From assembly GCA_020851785.1 (NCBI GenBank), contig JADZCC010000037.1:17994-81993 (forward strand): a stretch of 64,000 bases of DNA, in the 5' to 3' direction. The position numbers were made by a program, and so were the translations under genes. This DNA is from Anaerolineales bacterium. GTDB taxonomy: Bacteria > Chloroflexota > Anaerolineae > Anaerolineales > Villigracilaceae. Shown one piece after another: positions 45,881-53,758 of this stretch. The notes under the pieces are model-generated. The model searched no databases. It had not been told where the DNA came from and was given only the letters and a program-made list of their open reading frames with translations. Each line of letters opens with the position of its first letter. Positions within the stretch are counted from its first letter, which is position 1.

Positions 45881-46726
45881 TTAGCGCCCGCCAAATTTAC
45901 CGAGTAGATATTTCATCACCGGTTTGTCAATCCATGCGCCGCCTGGGTCGGCCCGTTCTTCAAAGTTTTCGTTGCCAATGAAGGCGTTGAAGGCCGCAAG
46001 GTAGGGCGTGTTCTTTTTGAGATAGCCCGCGTTTTTTAGAATGGATTGCATTTGAACGAGCGCCTTACCTTTGAGGGCCAGCCTTTCATTCTCTGGACTC
46101 TTGCCGAAGAAGAGGTTTTGTAGCTCCAGCAGTTTACCCAACGCTGGAACCGGGTCGGCGTGATCGTCCACGCGATAATCAATCCAGCGGTCTATAAAGC
46201 CGCCATAGCCGCCCTCTGGCTTGGCGACGTAAATCGCGGCGGACTGTCTGCCGCGTTTGTCGCCTCCGGCGCGATCTCCGGCCAATAATGCGGCGTATAA
46301 GCGTGTGGGTAAATCGCCTGTGGTAGCGAGGAATTTTTGCTCCATGGCTCTCACCACTTTTTCTCCGGCTAAAATATTTCCCTGAATGGCGTAACCTTTT
46401 CCGGCGATTCCGCCCGCCCAATCGGGACATCCGCCGCCTGTATAGGTGACAGCCCTTCCTTTTAAGTCCACAATCCCCACCTGACGCAATTCCCGCTCGG
46501 AATCATCCAGCAGGAGTTTGGCCAGCGTCTCTTTGGCGGAAGTTCCTTTGGCCAATAACTTCAGCCCGTTGGGCCCAAAGGAGGCGTTGGCGTAGGCCTG
46601 CGTGGCTACGGCTCCGGCTGGCGCGGCCGCCCAGGGGACGACTGAGCCGACCCCGGGAAATTTGGAGGCGGTGGCTACGCCCCAGGCTTTTGCTTTCAAA
46701 TCACATGCGACGATTGAAAAAGTCAT
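45881..46726 (-). CDS. DUF1028 family Ntn-hydrolase-like protein
   Basis: 281 residues. The front half has MTFSIVACD, GVATASKFPGVGSVVPWA and VTYTGGGCPDWAGGIAG, all typical of DUF1028. The last 70 residues form the usual C-terminal extension. The fold resembles N-terminal nucleophile hydrolases but the activity is unproven. GGAG lies 8 bases before the ATG. It is the first gene of a three-gene unit with the HAD phosphatase and the phosphodiesterase. Confidence 0.93.
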   Translation of the reverse strand: MTFSIVACDLKAKAWGVATASKFPGVGSVVPWAAAPAGAVATQAYANASFGPNGLKLLAKGTSAKETLAKLLLDDSERELRQVGIVDLKGRAVTYTGGGCPDWAGGIAGKGYAIQGNILAGEKVVRAMEQKFLATTGDLPTRLYAALLAGDRAGGDKRGRQSAAIYVAKPEGGYGGFIDRWIDYRVDDHADPVPALGKLLELQNLFFGKSPENERLALKGKALVQMQSILKNAGYLKKNTPYLAAFNAFIGNENFEERADPGGAWIDKPVMKYLLGKFGGR

Positions 46727-46742
46727 CTTTGATTCTCCATAT

Positions 46743-46785
46743 AAAAAATGCGACAGCCGCCTTGAAGACGACTGTCACATTTTAG
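46743..46785 (-). terminator. Rho-independent terminator of clpP
   Basis: On the minus strand AAAATGtGACAG pairs with CTGTCgCATTTT across a short loop and is followed by a T run. It lies 20 bp after the clpP stop and just before the DUF1028 start. Confidence 0.82.
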
Positions 46786-46804
46786 CGCATTTCCCGAAGG
46801 AAAG

Positions 46805-47416
46805 TTATTTCACAATCTTTTCCGGCGTTTCAATGACGTGATCCACCAGCCCATACTCCACGGCTTGTTGCGCGTCGAGGTAATAATCGCGGTCGAGGTC
46901 GCGCTCAATCACTTCCAGCGGTTGGCCGGTGTGTTTGGCCATCACGCCATTCAACAAGGATTTCAAACGCAAAATCTGCTTGGCCTGAATTTCAATATCC
47001 GTCGCCTGGCCTTGCGCGCCGCCGAGCGGCTGGTGCATGTGGACAGTGGCATGGGGCAGGGCGTAGCGGCGGCCTTTCGTTCCGGCCGTCAGCAAAACGG
47101 TGCCAAAAGAAGCGGTCACGCCAATCGCCACAGTGCTAATCGGGTTCGGGATGATCTGCATCGTATCGTAAATCGCCAACCCGGCATAAATCACGCCGCC
47201 GGGGGAATTGATGTACATGCGAATTTCTTTTTCCGGGTCTTCGTGCGTGAGGAACAATAATTGGGCGACGATCACGTTCGCCACCTGGTCGTCAATCGGC
47301 GTGCCGAGGAAGATGATGCGTTCCTTGAGCAGGAGCGAATAAATATCATACGCGCGTTCGCCGCGTCCGGTGCTTTCCACCACCATCGGCACTACATTTT
47401 TGAAATCAGGAATCAT
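46805..47416 (-). CDS. clpP: ATP-dependent Clp protease proteolytic subunit
   Basis: 203 residues, normal length. The catalytic triad is S103 ([10 protein letters not shown]), H128 ([10 protein letters not shown]) and D177 (DLDRDYYL). The serine context ASFGT differs slightly from the usual ASMGA, but all three residues are in place. It forms the tetradecameric chamber that degrades proteins fed by ClpX or ClpA/C. AAAGGAG lies 6 bases before the ATG. It follows tig, as in many bacteria; clpX is not in the window. Confidence 0.97.
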   Translation of the reverse strand: MIPDFKNVVPMVVESTGRGERAYDIYSLLLKERIIFLGTPIDDQVANVIVAQLLFLTHEDPEKEIRMYINSPGGVIYAGLAIYDTMQIIPNPISTVAIGVTASFGTVLLTAGTKGRRYALPHATVHMHQPLGGAQGQATDIEIQAKQILRLKSLLNGVMAKHTGQPLEVIERDLDRDYYLDAQQAVEYGLVDHVIETPEKIVK

Positions 47417-47486
47417 GTGGGTCTCCTTTGAATTCAGGCAATCATACCCAAATTGTATTGGATTTTTATTAATCTTTTAAGCGAAT

Positions 47487-47534
47487 GCGCCGCAGGGAAT
47501 CTGAAAGGGTGAGTCTTCCAAAAAACTGCGGCGC
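47487..47534. other. Inverted repeat between tig and clpP
   Basis: GCGCCGCAG (47487-47495) and CTGCGGCGC (47526-47534) are perfect 9-bp arms with a 30-bp loop. It would form a hairpin in the clpP leader or the tig 3' end. It has no T run next to it, so it is not a plain terminator. Confidence 0.5.
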
Positions 47535-47578
47535 GCTTCCTACTTAACGGATGCTGGTTGGCCCAAAAAAGCAGTGGG

Positions 47579-48955
47579 CTACTCGGACGGTTTTTCCGCT
47601 TCGGCTTCAGTTTCAGCTTCTGCCGTTTCAACAGGCGCAACGGGTTGGTAATTGCCGGTGGCGATGGCCTTGAGCATGTCCAGCGCTTTGCGCGTCATCA
47701 CACGGTTGGCCGCGTCCATCGCAATCGCCTGACTCATCTGCTTTTGGCCCTGCCGGCCGCCGCGCAATTTCTTGAAGTCGAATCCTTGCATGGCCAGGCC
47801 GTTGACCGCGTTGTTATATTCGGCGTCGAGGGCTTCGTTGTCCAACTGCAGGTTTTCAAGGCGGACGATTTCGTCGAGGATGAGACTGCGTTCGAGGCGT
47901 TTCTTGGCCACCGGTTTCACTTCTTCTTCCACGAATTTTTCGCGGGTGGTCTGGCGCACTTTGAAATAAGTTTCCAAATCCATGCCTTGTTGCGCGAGGC
48001 GGTTGGACAAGTCCGAAAGGACATGTTCGCCTTCGTGCTCCAGCGTGTGTTCGTGATATTTAATCGTCGCGCCGGCTTTGATCTTCTCAATCAAATCCAC
48101 GAAGTAGGTGTCGTCGTAAGCGTCTTGCGAACGGCGCTCCACGTCCTGCTTGACGGACTCTTTCAATTCGTCCACCGTTTCGCCAGCGCCAATCTGCTTG
48201 GCGAAGGCGTCGTCTAAATCCGGCAGGATTAAGGCGCGGACGGTTTTGACGGTTACTTCGAGTTCTGCGGTGACGTTTTGCAATTCGGCAATCTCCCAAT
48301 CGGCGGGGAAGGTGTGCGTCAGCGTGCGATTCTCTCCGGCTTTCAGACCCACCAACGCCTTGGCGAAGCCCGTGTACGGCCATTCTGTATCGCGGTCTTC
48401 CTCACGGACAAAGGTCGCAAAGCCCGTGCGATTCAGTTCGACCGTTTCAGATTTAACGTCCACGAGGATGTAGTTGCCAAGCTCAATCGGCTGATCTACG
48501 GTTTCGGTGGCGGCGTACATTTGGCGCAGGTCTTCGAGGGCCGCGTCAATATCCTTTTGCTCCACGCCTTTCCATTCATAATCCAGCCGCGTGGCTTTGT
48601 AATCGCCGAGGTCAATTTCTGGCGCGAGCGGCACGCGGAAGGTGAACTTGGGGGGTTCGAGGCTGTCCACCGCTTCCAGCGAGCCGGAGCCGCCGGGCTC
48701 CACGCCCGCTTCTTTGAGGATGTTGGCGTATTCTTTGTCAATGATCAAGTCAATGGCTTGCTCGGTGATGGCTCCTTCGCCAAACGTGCGGGCGACGACT
48801 TCATACGGCGCCTTGCCCGGTCGAAAGCCGGGGATTTTACTGCGCGAAGCCAGCATGGTGGCGGCGCGCTTTTTGTATTGATTCATTTTATCCTGATCGT
48901 ATTCCACGATCAGCTTGACGGAATGGTCGTCCTGGAGTTGTTTTTCGATGTTCAA
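47579..48955 (-). CDS. tig: Trigger factor
   Basis: 458 residues from a TTG start at 48955 with AAAGAGG 5 bases before it. The frame is open upstream but there it only reads through the tRNA-Leu gene. The ribosome-binding signature lies at the front (SKIPGFRPGKAPYEVV, near 45-60). A FKBP-like PPIase domain follows (about 150-245), then the helical C-terminal chaperone domain and an acidic Ala/Glu tail. It binds nascent chains at the ribosome exit. The PPIase part is divergent. It precedes clpP. Confidence 0.95.
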   Translation of the reverse strand: MNIEKQLQDDHSVKLIVEYDQDKMNQYKKRAATMLASRSKIPGFRPGKAPYEVVARTFGEGAITEQAIDLIIDKEYANILKEAGVEPGGSGSLEAVDSLEPPKFTFRVPLAPEIDLGDYKATRLDYEWKGVEQKDIDAALEDLRQMYAATETVDQPIELGNYILVDVKSETVELNRTGFATFVREEDRDTEWPYTGFAKALVGLKAGENRTLTHTFPADWEIAELQNVTAELEVTVKTVRALILPDLDDAFAKQIGAGETVDELKESVKQDVERRSQDAYDDTYFVDLIEKIKAGATIKYHEHTLEHEGEHVLSDLSNRLAQQGMDLETYFKVRQTTREKFVEEEVKPVAKKRLERSLILDEIVRLENLQLDNEALDAEYNNAVNGLAMQGFDFKKLRGGRQGQKQMSQAIAMDAANRVMTRKALDMLKAIATGNYQPVAPVETAEAETEAEAEKPSE

Positions 48956-48991
48956 AGTTACCTCTTTAGATTTTTCAACTGACGCTTTGGT

Positions 48992-49072
48992 GGGGATGGT
49001 GGGAGTCGAACCCACACGCCTTGCGGCACATGATCCTAAGTCATGCTTGTCTGCCAATTCCAACACATCCCC
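48992..49072 (-). tRNA. tRNA-Leu (anticodon TAG)
   Basis: 81 bases: acceptor GGGGATG/CATCCCC, D arm, anticodon stem CATGA/TCATG with loop CTTAGGA (anticodon TAG, reads CUA), a long variable arm as in class II tRNAs, and T arm with TTCGACT. CCA is not encoded. It ends 36 bp before tig. Confidence 0.95.
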
Positions 49073-49088
49073 GTGTTGGGCGGGCGAA

Positions 49089-49094
49089 ATTATA
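49089..49094 (-). promoter_or_regulatory. -10 element of tRNA-Leu
   Basis: TATAAT on the minus strand, 16 bp before the tRNA. The -35 is poor. Confidence 0.45.
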
Positions 49095-49204
49095 CTATAT
49101 TGCGAGGGAAAACAGGCCGCTTTTGCGCTTCGCGGGGGCGCTTTGTGCGGCTGAAAACCGCAGACCGACGCATGATTCGGAGGAAAATACAGCGGATTGA
49201 AAGG

Positions 49205-49420
49205 CAAACCCTTGCCACAGAGCGCACAGAGTTCACGGAGAAATTAGACATGATCTGAAATAACCGTCCCGAAGGTTTTTTCAAGCAAGCCAAAGGATGA
49301 GCGCCAGCCTTCGGGACGTTTTTCTTATTACGAATAAAGTCTATTCCGTATTGGACGCAGACGAGCGCTGATGGACGCGGAAAAAAGCCGCCTTTTTCAT
49401 CAGCGGTCACAGTGGCTAAA
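49205..49420. repeat. Intergenic stretch with degenerate repeat words
   Basis: The 360 bp between tRNA-Leu and the next promoter hold no supported gene. They contain CACAGAGCGCACAGAGTTCA (49216 area) and GACGCAGACGAGCGCTGATG (49356 area), words of dispersed intergenic repeats seen in many bacterial genomes. A hairpin-like pair around a CCCGAAGGTTTTTTC / TTCGGGACG word lies near 49266-49317. Confidence 0.4.
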
Positions 49421-49434
49421 ATAACGCGGCGCAG

Positions 49435-49462
49435 TTGACGAGACTCGATTGCTGGGTATAAT
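49435..49462 (+). promoter_or_regulatory. Sigma-70-type promoter
   Basis: TTGACG and TATAAT with a 16-bp spacer, 38 bp before the start of the 49501 gene. Confidence 0.75.
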
Positions 49463-49500
49463 CCTGCTCTTGAATCTATATCTAGTTTGGAGAATTAACC

Positions 49501-49923
49501 TTGAGCCGCGTGATCAATCCCGATTCTGTAGGAAAAGAACGAACCCGTCTTTCAAAATCCATTGTGCTGTGCATTCGCGAACTGGCCAAACAAAATGCCG
49601 TGAGCGCTGAAACCAAGGATCAGGCCGCGTTTATTGCGCTGGCTTTGCAAGCCATTGCCGAAGGCATAGACGCTTCCGTCAGCGCCTGGGAGAAGCGCGA
49701 TTACTGGGTGAAGGCGGACAAATTTCGCATGGAGTGGATGTGGGCCGGGCAAACCGCGGAGAAATTGAAAACGGCCGTGCTGGCCGACGACTGGGCGACG
49801 ATTGCCATGCTCCTGCCCAAAATTGCGGAGCGCTTTCAAAAGGTGGAAGTCTCGGACAATCATCGGCTGGGCAAACCGTGGAACGAGGCCTACGCGCTGT
49901 TGGCTCTGCATCGCAAGCTGTAA
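49501..49923 (+). CDS. Conserved-looking helical protein of unknown function
   Basis: 140 residues from a TTG start with GGAGA 8 bases before it; a GTG three codons later is an alternative. It is almost all helical: TRLSKSIVLCIRELAKQ, a middle AFIALALQAIAEGID and a Trp-rich YWVKADKFRMEWMW. No signal peptide or known motif is seen. It has its own promoter and terminator. I do not recognise the family. Confidence 0.8.
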   Translation: MSRVINPDSVGKERTRLSKSIVLCIRELAKQNAVSAETKDQAAFIALALQAIAEGIDASVSAWEKRDYWVKADKFRMEWMWAGQTAEKLKTAVLADDWATIAMLLPKIAERFQKVEVSDNHRLGKPWNEAYALLALHRKL

Positions 49924-49931
49924 GTGGAATC

Positions 49932-49966
49932 AAAAAAGACCTTGTTCTGAACAAGGTCTTTTTTTC
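49932..49966. terminator. Bidirectional terminator
   Basis: AAAAAGACCTTGTT/AACAAGGTCTTTTT with loop CTG has A and T runs on both sides. It serves the convergent 49501 gene and the SET-domain gene. Confidence 0.93.
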
Positions 49967-49968
49967 TA

Positions 49969-50460
49969 TTAGCCTTCGTGCAATTTCTTGAGGTGTTGCT
50001 TGGTGCCTTTGAGCAGATCCACAATCGTTTCACGGATGTGCGGGTTGAGGTAATTTTGTTCCAGCGTGGAGAGCGGCAGGAAGCGCGCCCCGGCCACCAC
50101 ATGGATGCAGTTCGGCGCGCCGCACAAACAAATGAACGGAGCGGCCATCTCCCACTCGGTGGAGGGATAGAAGAAGAAGAGTTCTTCGCCTTTTTGAATG
50201 TCCTTGCAGGCGACCATCTCCATGTGTTTGGTGTCTAAAATCACGTTCGGGTCGCAGGAGTGATTGAGCGCGGCCAACTTGCCGACGTGGGTGTGCTGAT
50301 CGCGCGCGATTTGCACGGTGAAGCGATTCGGTTTGTCGGTTAAATTTTCGCTGGGCATCGCGCAGATGACTTCGCCTTTTTTGTAAGCCTGCTTGGAAAC
50401 TAAAGTTCTAAATTTATTTTCAGTTTTAATTGCGAGCGTTTCCATTGTGGTGGTTACCAT
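49969..50460 (-). CDS. SET-domain protein with post-SET cysteines
   Basis: 163 residues. The SET core has YKKGEVICAMP, LAALNHSCDPNVILD (NHSCDPN at 66-72), and KGEELFFFYPSTEW with Y98. A post-SET C-x-C-x4-C (C111, C113, C118) follows. These are the residues that bind SAM and the target lysine in protein lysine methyltransferases. Bacterial homologues occur sporadically and few substrates are known. AGGAG lies 11 bases before the ATG; a second ATG at codon 6 is possible. It has its own promoter, an inverted repeat in its leader and its own terminator. Confidence 0.9.
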   Translation of the reverse strand: MVTTTMETLAIKTENKFRTLVSKQAYKKGEVICAMPSENLTDKPNRFTVQIARDQHTHVGKLAALNHSCDPNVILDTKHMEMVACKDIQKGEELFFFYPSTEWEMAAPFICLCGAPNCIHVVAGARFLPLSTLEQNYLNPHIRETIVDLLKGTKQHLKKLHEG

Positions 50461-50496
50461 TTTATAACGTACTCCTTTTTTTCAATGAATAAACTT

Positions 50497-50531
50497 TTTA
50501 CAAAACAAAATAAGTTGAATCGTTTTGTAAA
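50497..50531. promoter_or_regulatory. Inverted repeat in the leader of the SET gene (candidate operator)
   Basis: TTTACAAAAC (50497-50506) and GTTTTGTAAA (50522-50531) are perfect 10-bp arms with a 15-bp spacer, AT-rich, 37 bp before the start codon. Confidence 0.6.
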
Positions 50532-50545
50532 CTCAAGTTAGTATT

Positions 50546-50573
50546 AGTATAGTCAAGATGAATTTAATTGCAA
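50546..50573 (-). promoter_or_regulatory. Promoter of the SET-domain gene
   Basis: TTGCAA and TATACT on the minus strand, 16 bp apart. Transcription would start about 50539, just before the inverted repeat. Confidence 0.5.
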
Positions 50574-50622
50574 GCGTTTGCGCTATGGTTTTAAATATTT
50601 TAAGATTGCAGAATAATACTGC

Positions 50623-50652
50623 GAAAACAAAATCGGAGTCTCTCAACTCCAA
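50623..50652 (-). terminator. Rho-independent terminator past the CHAT gene and its remnant
   Basis: A 7-bp stem TTGGAGT/ACTCCGA on the minus strand is followed by a T-rich run. It stands 18 bp after the remnant's stop codon. Confidence 0.6.
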
Positions 50653-50670
50653 TTTACCTCACACATTCGT

Positions 50671-50790
50671 TCATTCGCGGTCGTATTCGTGGACGGTTCT
50701 TTCCATCACCTCCGCCCACTCTTTGGGTAATCCCGATATATCCACACTCTTATCGCCGAGGAGAATCCTCTGCAAGACCTTGTCCAATGA
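50671..50790 (-). pseudogene. C-terminal coding remnant
   Basis: 39 codons and a stop, beginning at the edge of a palindromic repeat. The peptide SLDKVLQRILLGDKSVDISG continues LPKEWAEVMERTVHEYDRE and looks like the natural end of a protein. It has an in-frame stop just upstream and no good start or ribosome site. It lies between the repeat at 50793 and a terminator. It is probably the tail of a gene cut by insertion of the repeat, perhaps a partner or paralogue of the CHAT gene. Confidence 0.5.
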
Positions 50791-50792
50791 AT

Positions 50793-50874
50793 GTCATTGC
50801 GAGCGATAGCGAAGCAATCTCCAATTCGAGGGGGAGGATTGCTTCGTCGGGAAGAACGCCCTCCTCGCAATGAC
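50793..50874. repeat. GTCATTGCGAG-type palindromic repeat, copy 1
   Basis: An 82-bp element with ends GTCATTGCGAG and CTCGCAATGAC and inner GAAGCAATC/GATTGCTTC arms. It ends 6 bp before the CHAT gene stop codon. Confidence 0.85.
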
Positions 50875-50880
50875 GCTCGC

Positions 50881-53490
50881 TCAGGCAAGCCATTCGGGAA
50901 GTTCTTCGCTGTCCGTGACCTGTTTCCATAATTGAGCGAACGCTTCTGCGCCAACTGCCTGTTGAAACTGTCTCAAAAGCCCAATGACCGTTTCAATATC
51001 CAACTTTGCGCCGAGTTGAATCAAAATCTGTAAACCCGACAGGATGGCAGATAACGATTCGGCGTGACGATCATTCTGGAACAACGCCACGCCCATATTG
51101 ATTAGCGTGGCGGACTTGCCTTTCAGGTCGCCCAAGCCTTCCAAGATTTCACGAGCCTGCTGATACAACTTCATCGCCCCGTCCAAATCGCCGAAGTGGG
51201 TATTCAGAAAGGCAAGATGATACAGCAGGGTGGAGGTTTCTTGATCCTGTTTGAGTTGTGCGGCTTTGAGCATATCGGGCATGGCGACGCGCGCGATCGT
51301 GGACCTGAGCGGACTGCCGTAAATTCCTCCGCCTTCGCTGGTTGGGTAGGAACGGCTCGCCAGTTGACGCATAGCGCGAAAATGAGTCTCTTGCATGGCT
51401 GGCAAATCTTCAGGCAAAACGCGGTCTGCCGCAAATTGACCCAGCGCGGGATGCAGGCGGTATAAATAAAAATTCTCGTTTTGCAAGGGCAGGGTCAGGC
51501 GTTCCAGCAAGCCGCGTTCCCATAGAGCATGAACGCTTTTTTGCGCGGCGCGTTGTTGCGATTCGTCGTCGCTTTCGTCCTCGGGCCATTTGCCCGCGAG
51601 AGTCGGCGCAACCATGTAGGCGGCAAAGAATGATACAAAAACGCTCAGGCGCGAGATGCCTATTTGCAGTTCTTTTCCTTCTTCATTCTTCGGCAGGTTA
51701 TCCAGCGAGAAGGCAAAACACTCTTCCAGGCTAATGTGGCGTTTGGTCTTTCCCCACTTGTTGCGCGTTTCGGCGAGCAGGGACTGAATTTGGCTTAGAA
51801 ACTCTTTGGGGTTCAAGTCCGCGCGATTCTTGTACACCGCGCCGAGCAATTGCAATGCCAGCGGGTGCCCGCCCACGGCGGCGCTGGTCTCCTGCGCCTG
51901 CGCCTCGCTCAACGTATCCTTGCGACTGCCTGCAAACTCGCGGAACAAACTCCCACCGTAGGTTTCTTCCAGCCCGTAAATTTCAACCAGTTCCTCGCTC
52001 GGCAAATCCGTCGGCTCGCGGCTGGTGACGCACAAACGAACGCCCTCGGCGCATAAGCCAGAGAAAAATTCATGCAGGCTCTTTGCCGTGTTTTCGTTTT
52101 CGCTTCCTTCCTCGTTCAAGGCGTGGTTGAGCGTTTCAAAATTATCCAGTCCCAGCAACGTGCGCGCCTTCGTCAGCGCTTCCCTCACCAGCGCTTCGCG
52201 TTCCCTCGTCTCGTCGGCGCAGGGCGATTTCCATTCCAAAAACTTTTCAATTTGTCCCAACACACTTTCGAGCGAGGGCAGGGGATCCAGCCCGATGGCG
52301 AGGGTCAAGTCAAAGGATGGGGCGAAGCGCAGGAGCGTCTCGCGCAGGAGGGCGGTCTTGCCGATTCCGCCCGCGCCGTGCAGGGTTACGGTTTGCGGTT
52401 TCTTGCCTTCGAGCAGTTGTGTGCCAATACGCATCAACTCGCGCTGGCGTCCGATCAATCCGCTGGCAGGAGAGGGCAGGCCGTTCACGTCGGCAGGACG
52501 GAATAAGTCGTGAGTCTGTGCGCCTGAGCCACGCCAAGAGTCCTGAGCCTGTCGAAGGATGCCGACTTCATCGGGATGCGCGGCATACAGCGCGATCATG
52601 CCGACATAAAACTCATTCTCACGCTTCACCGCGCGCCGCGCCTGCCGCGCCGCCTCAGGCGCGGCGTGTCCGTGCGCGAGATAGTTGTAGAACTGCCCGC
52701 TGATGTTCGGCGCAAACGGATCGGGGAGGTTGAACTGCATCCCCAACGCAAACGGGACTCCCGCCTTCGCCAATTCCCGCGCCAGATTGGAAAACTCGGT
52801 CCGTTCCGCGACTGCGGACTGGCACGCGCTCAGGAAGCCGATCCACGCCTTATCTTTGATCTCCCTCACGAACTCCCGCGCCGCCAACGGATTCGACGCG
52901 CCGTTCTCGCGCTCGAACAATAGCATCGTCCCGTCTTTGGTCGCCGCGCCGTGACCTGAGAAATGCGCGATCATCCCATGTTGGAATCTCGCCATCACGC
53001 TTTGTAGCGCTTCAGGCGTGGCGGGTCTCAACTCGATCAGATCAAACGGCGCGTTACTTTTCTCGATGAAGCCCTTCATCGTCTGCCATTCTTTTTCTTC
53101 GTCCAACGCGCGCAGTGGCTCGCCGCTCAAGTCCACCAACGGGTTGGCGGGGATGAACAATAGAGGCACGCGCTCCACTTCGTTTTTCATCCGTCCGTTG
53201 GCGGGCCTTTCTTTTTCAGGCAGCGCGCGCACGAAGGCGCAATCTTCCACTACATATTCTTCTTTGGCTTGGTTGTATGCGTATTCCCACGCAATGCCAT
53301 CTAATTCAGGCGATTCCAACGCCAGCGCAATCGTCCGCTCGGATTGTTTGGAGAGCGCGTCGAATTCAGTCTGCGCGGGGGAGTCGTCTTTGAACAAGGC
53401 TTGGAAAAGATTTGCGCCAACTTCTCTGGGGTTGGAGACAAAAGATTTAATCTGCGCGTCTGTTTGCGGCCAGTGCAAATCCGCCAGCAA
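50881..53490 (-). CDS. CHAT peptidase - NB-ARC ATPase - TPR protein, probable lesion near its 5' end
   Basis: 869 residues in the uninterrupted frame. A CHAT (caspase-like) domain covers about 100-310, with the H180 of HFSGHG and C223 of FLSACQSAV as catalytic dyad. An NB-ARC/STAND ATPase covers about 335-640, with Walker A GAGGIGKT at 372-379 and Walker B LLGLDNFE. A C-terminal TPR part has LYQQAREILEGLGDLKGKSA. Such proteins are NLR-like sensors in which the repeats perceive a trigger and CHAT cleaves targets; defence against phage is the usual inference. The frame runs upstream past an amber codon to an ATG at 53565 with an excellent ribosome site, so the present start (TTG at 53490) may be used poorly or not at all. 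Confidence 0.85.
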   Translation of the reverse strand: MLADLHWPQTDAQIKSFVSNPREVGANLFQALFKDDSPAQTEFDALSKQSERTIALALESPELDGIAWEYAYNQAKEEYVVEDCAFVRALPEKERPANGRMKNEVERVPLLFIPANPLVDLSGEPLRALDEEKEWQTMKGFIEKSNAPFDLIELRPATPEALQSVMARFQHGMIAHFSGHGAATKDGTMLLFERENGASNPLAAREFVREIKDKAWIGFLSACQSAVAERTEFSNLARELAKAGVPFALGMQFNLPDPFAPNISGQFYNYLAHGHAAPEAARQARRAVKRENEFYVGMIALYAAHPDEVGILRQAQDSWRGSGAQTHDLFRPADVNGLPSPASGLIGRQRELMRIGTQLLEGKKPQTVTLHGAGGIGKTALLRETLLRFAPSFDLTLAIGLDPLPSLESVLGQIEKFLEWKSPCADETREREALVREALTKARTLLGLDNFETLNHALNEEGSENENTAKSLHEFFSGLCAEGVRLCVTSREPTDLPSEELVEIYGLEETYGGSLFREFAGSRKDTLSEAQAQETSAAVGGHPLALQLLGAVYKNRADLNPKEFLSQIQSLLAETRNKWGKTKRHISLEECFAFSLDNLPKNEEGKELQIGISRLSVFVSFFAAYMVAPTLAGKWPEDESDDESQQRAAQKSVHALWERGLLERLTLPLQNENFYLYRLHPALGQFAADRVLPEDLPAMQETHFRAMRQLASRSYPTSEGGGIYGSPLRSTIARVAMPDMLKAAQLKQDQETSTLLYHLAFLNTHFGDLDGAMKLYQQAREILEGLGDLKGKSATLINMGVALFQNDRHAESLSAILSGLQILIQLGAKLDIETVIGLLRQFQQAVGAEAFAQLWKQVTDSEELPEWLA

Positions 53491-53517
53491 AAACTGGTGG
53501 CTGTCTTTCCCATTAAC

Positions 53518-53565
53518 CTAGACGCTGACTTGATTATTTTGTAGGGTGATGTTGACAGTGAGCAT
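53518..53565 (-). other. Interrupted 5' end of the CHAT gene (in-frame TAG at codon 16)
   Basis: ATG at 53565 follows AAGGAG by 4 bases and opens MLTVNITLQNNQVSV, then TAG at 53518-53520. The frame then continues VNGKDSHQFLLADL straight into the CHAT protein. One base (CAG to TAG) explains the break. Confidence 0.75.
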
Positions 53566-53577
53566 GTTACTCCTTAT

Positions 53578-53710
53578 GTCATTGCGAGGGCGCTCTTGTT
53601 CTTTGCCCGAAGCAATCTCCTGTTTCAAGTGTCACTGCGAACGAAGCGAAGCAGTCTCCCAATCCGCGAGCAGATTGCTTCGTCGTCGCTCCGCTCCTCC
53701 TCGCAATGAC
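53578..53710. repeat. GTCATTGCGAG-type palindromic repeat, copy 2 (compound)
   Basis: A 133-bp element with GTCATTGCGAG at the left end, CTCGCAATGAC at the right, and a further GTCACTGCGAACGAAGCGAA unit inside, so it looks like two nested copies. It lies directly upstream of the CHAT gene's ribosome site. Confidence 0.85.
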
Positions 53711-53721
53711 AAGTTGCGAAT

Positions 53722-53755
53722 GTCACCGCGAGGAACGAAGCGGTCTCGCAATGAC
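53722..53755. repeat. GTCATTGCGAG-type palindromic repeat, short copy 3
   Basis: A 34-bp copy, GTCACCGCGAGGAACGAAGC to CGCAATGAC, lacking the centre. It ends 3 bp before the GIY-YIG gene's stop. Confidence 0.75.
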
Positions 53756-53758
53756 AGA

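Noticed and set aside
48956..49207. N-terminal extension of trigger factor to 49207
   Set aside because: The extension translates the tRNA-Leu gene and its flank. The TTG at 48955 has a proper ribosome site.
53518..53520. TAG read as pyrrolysine in the CHAT gene
   Set aside because: Nothing in the window supports pyrrolysine coding. All other genes ending in TAG stop normally, so a point mutation is simpler.
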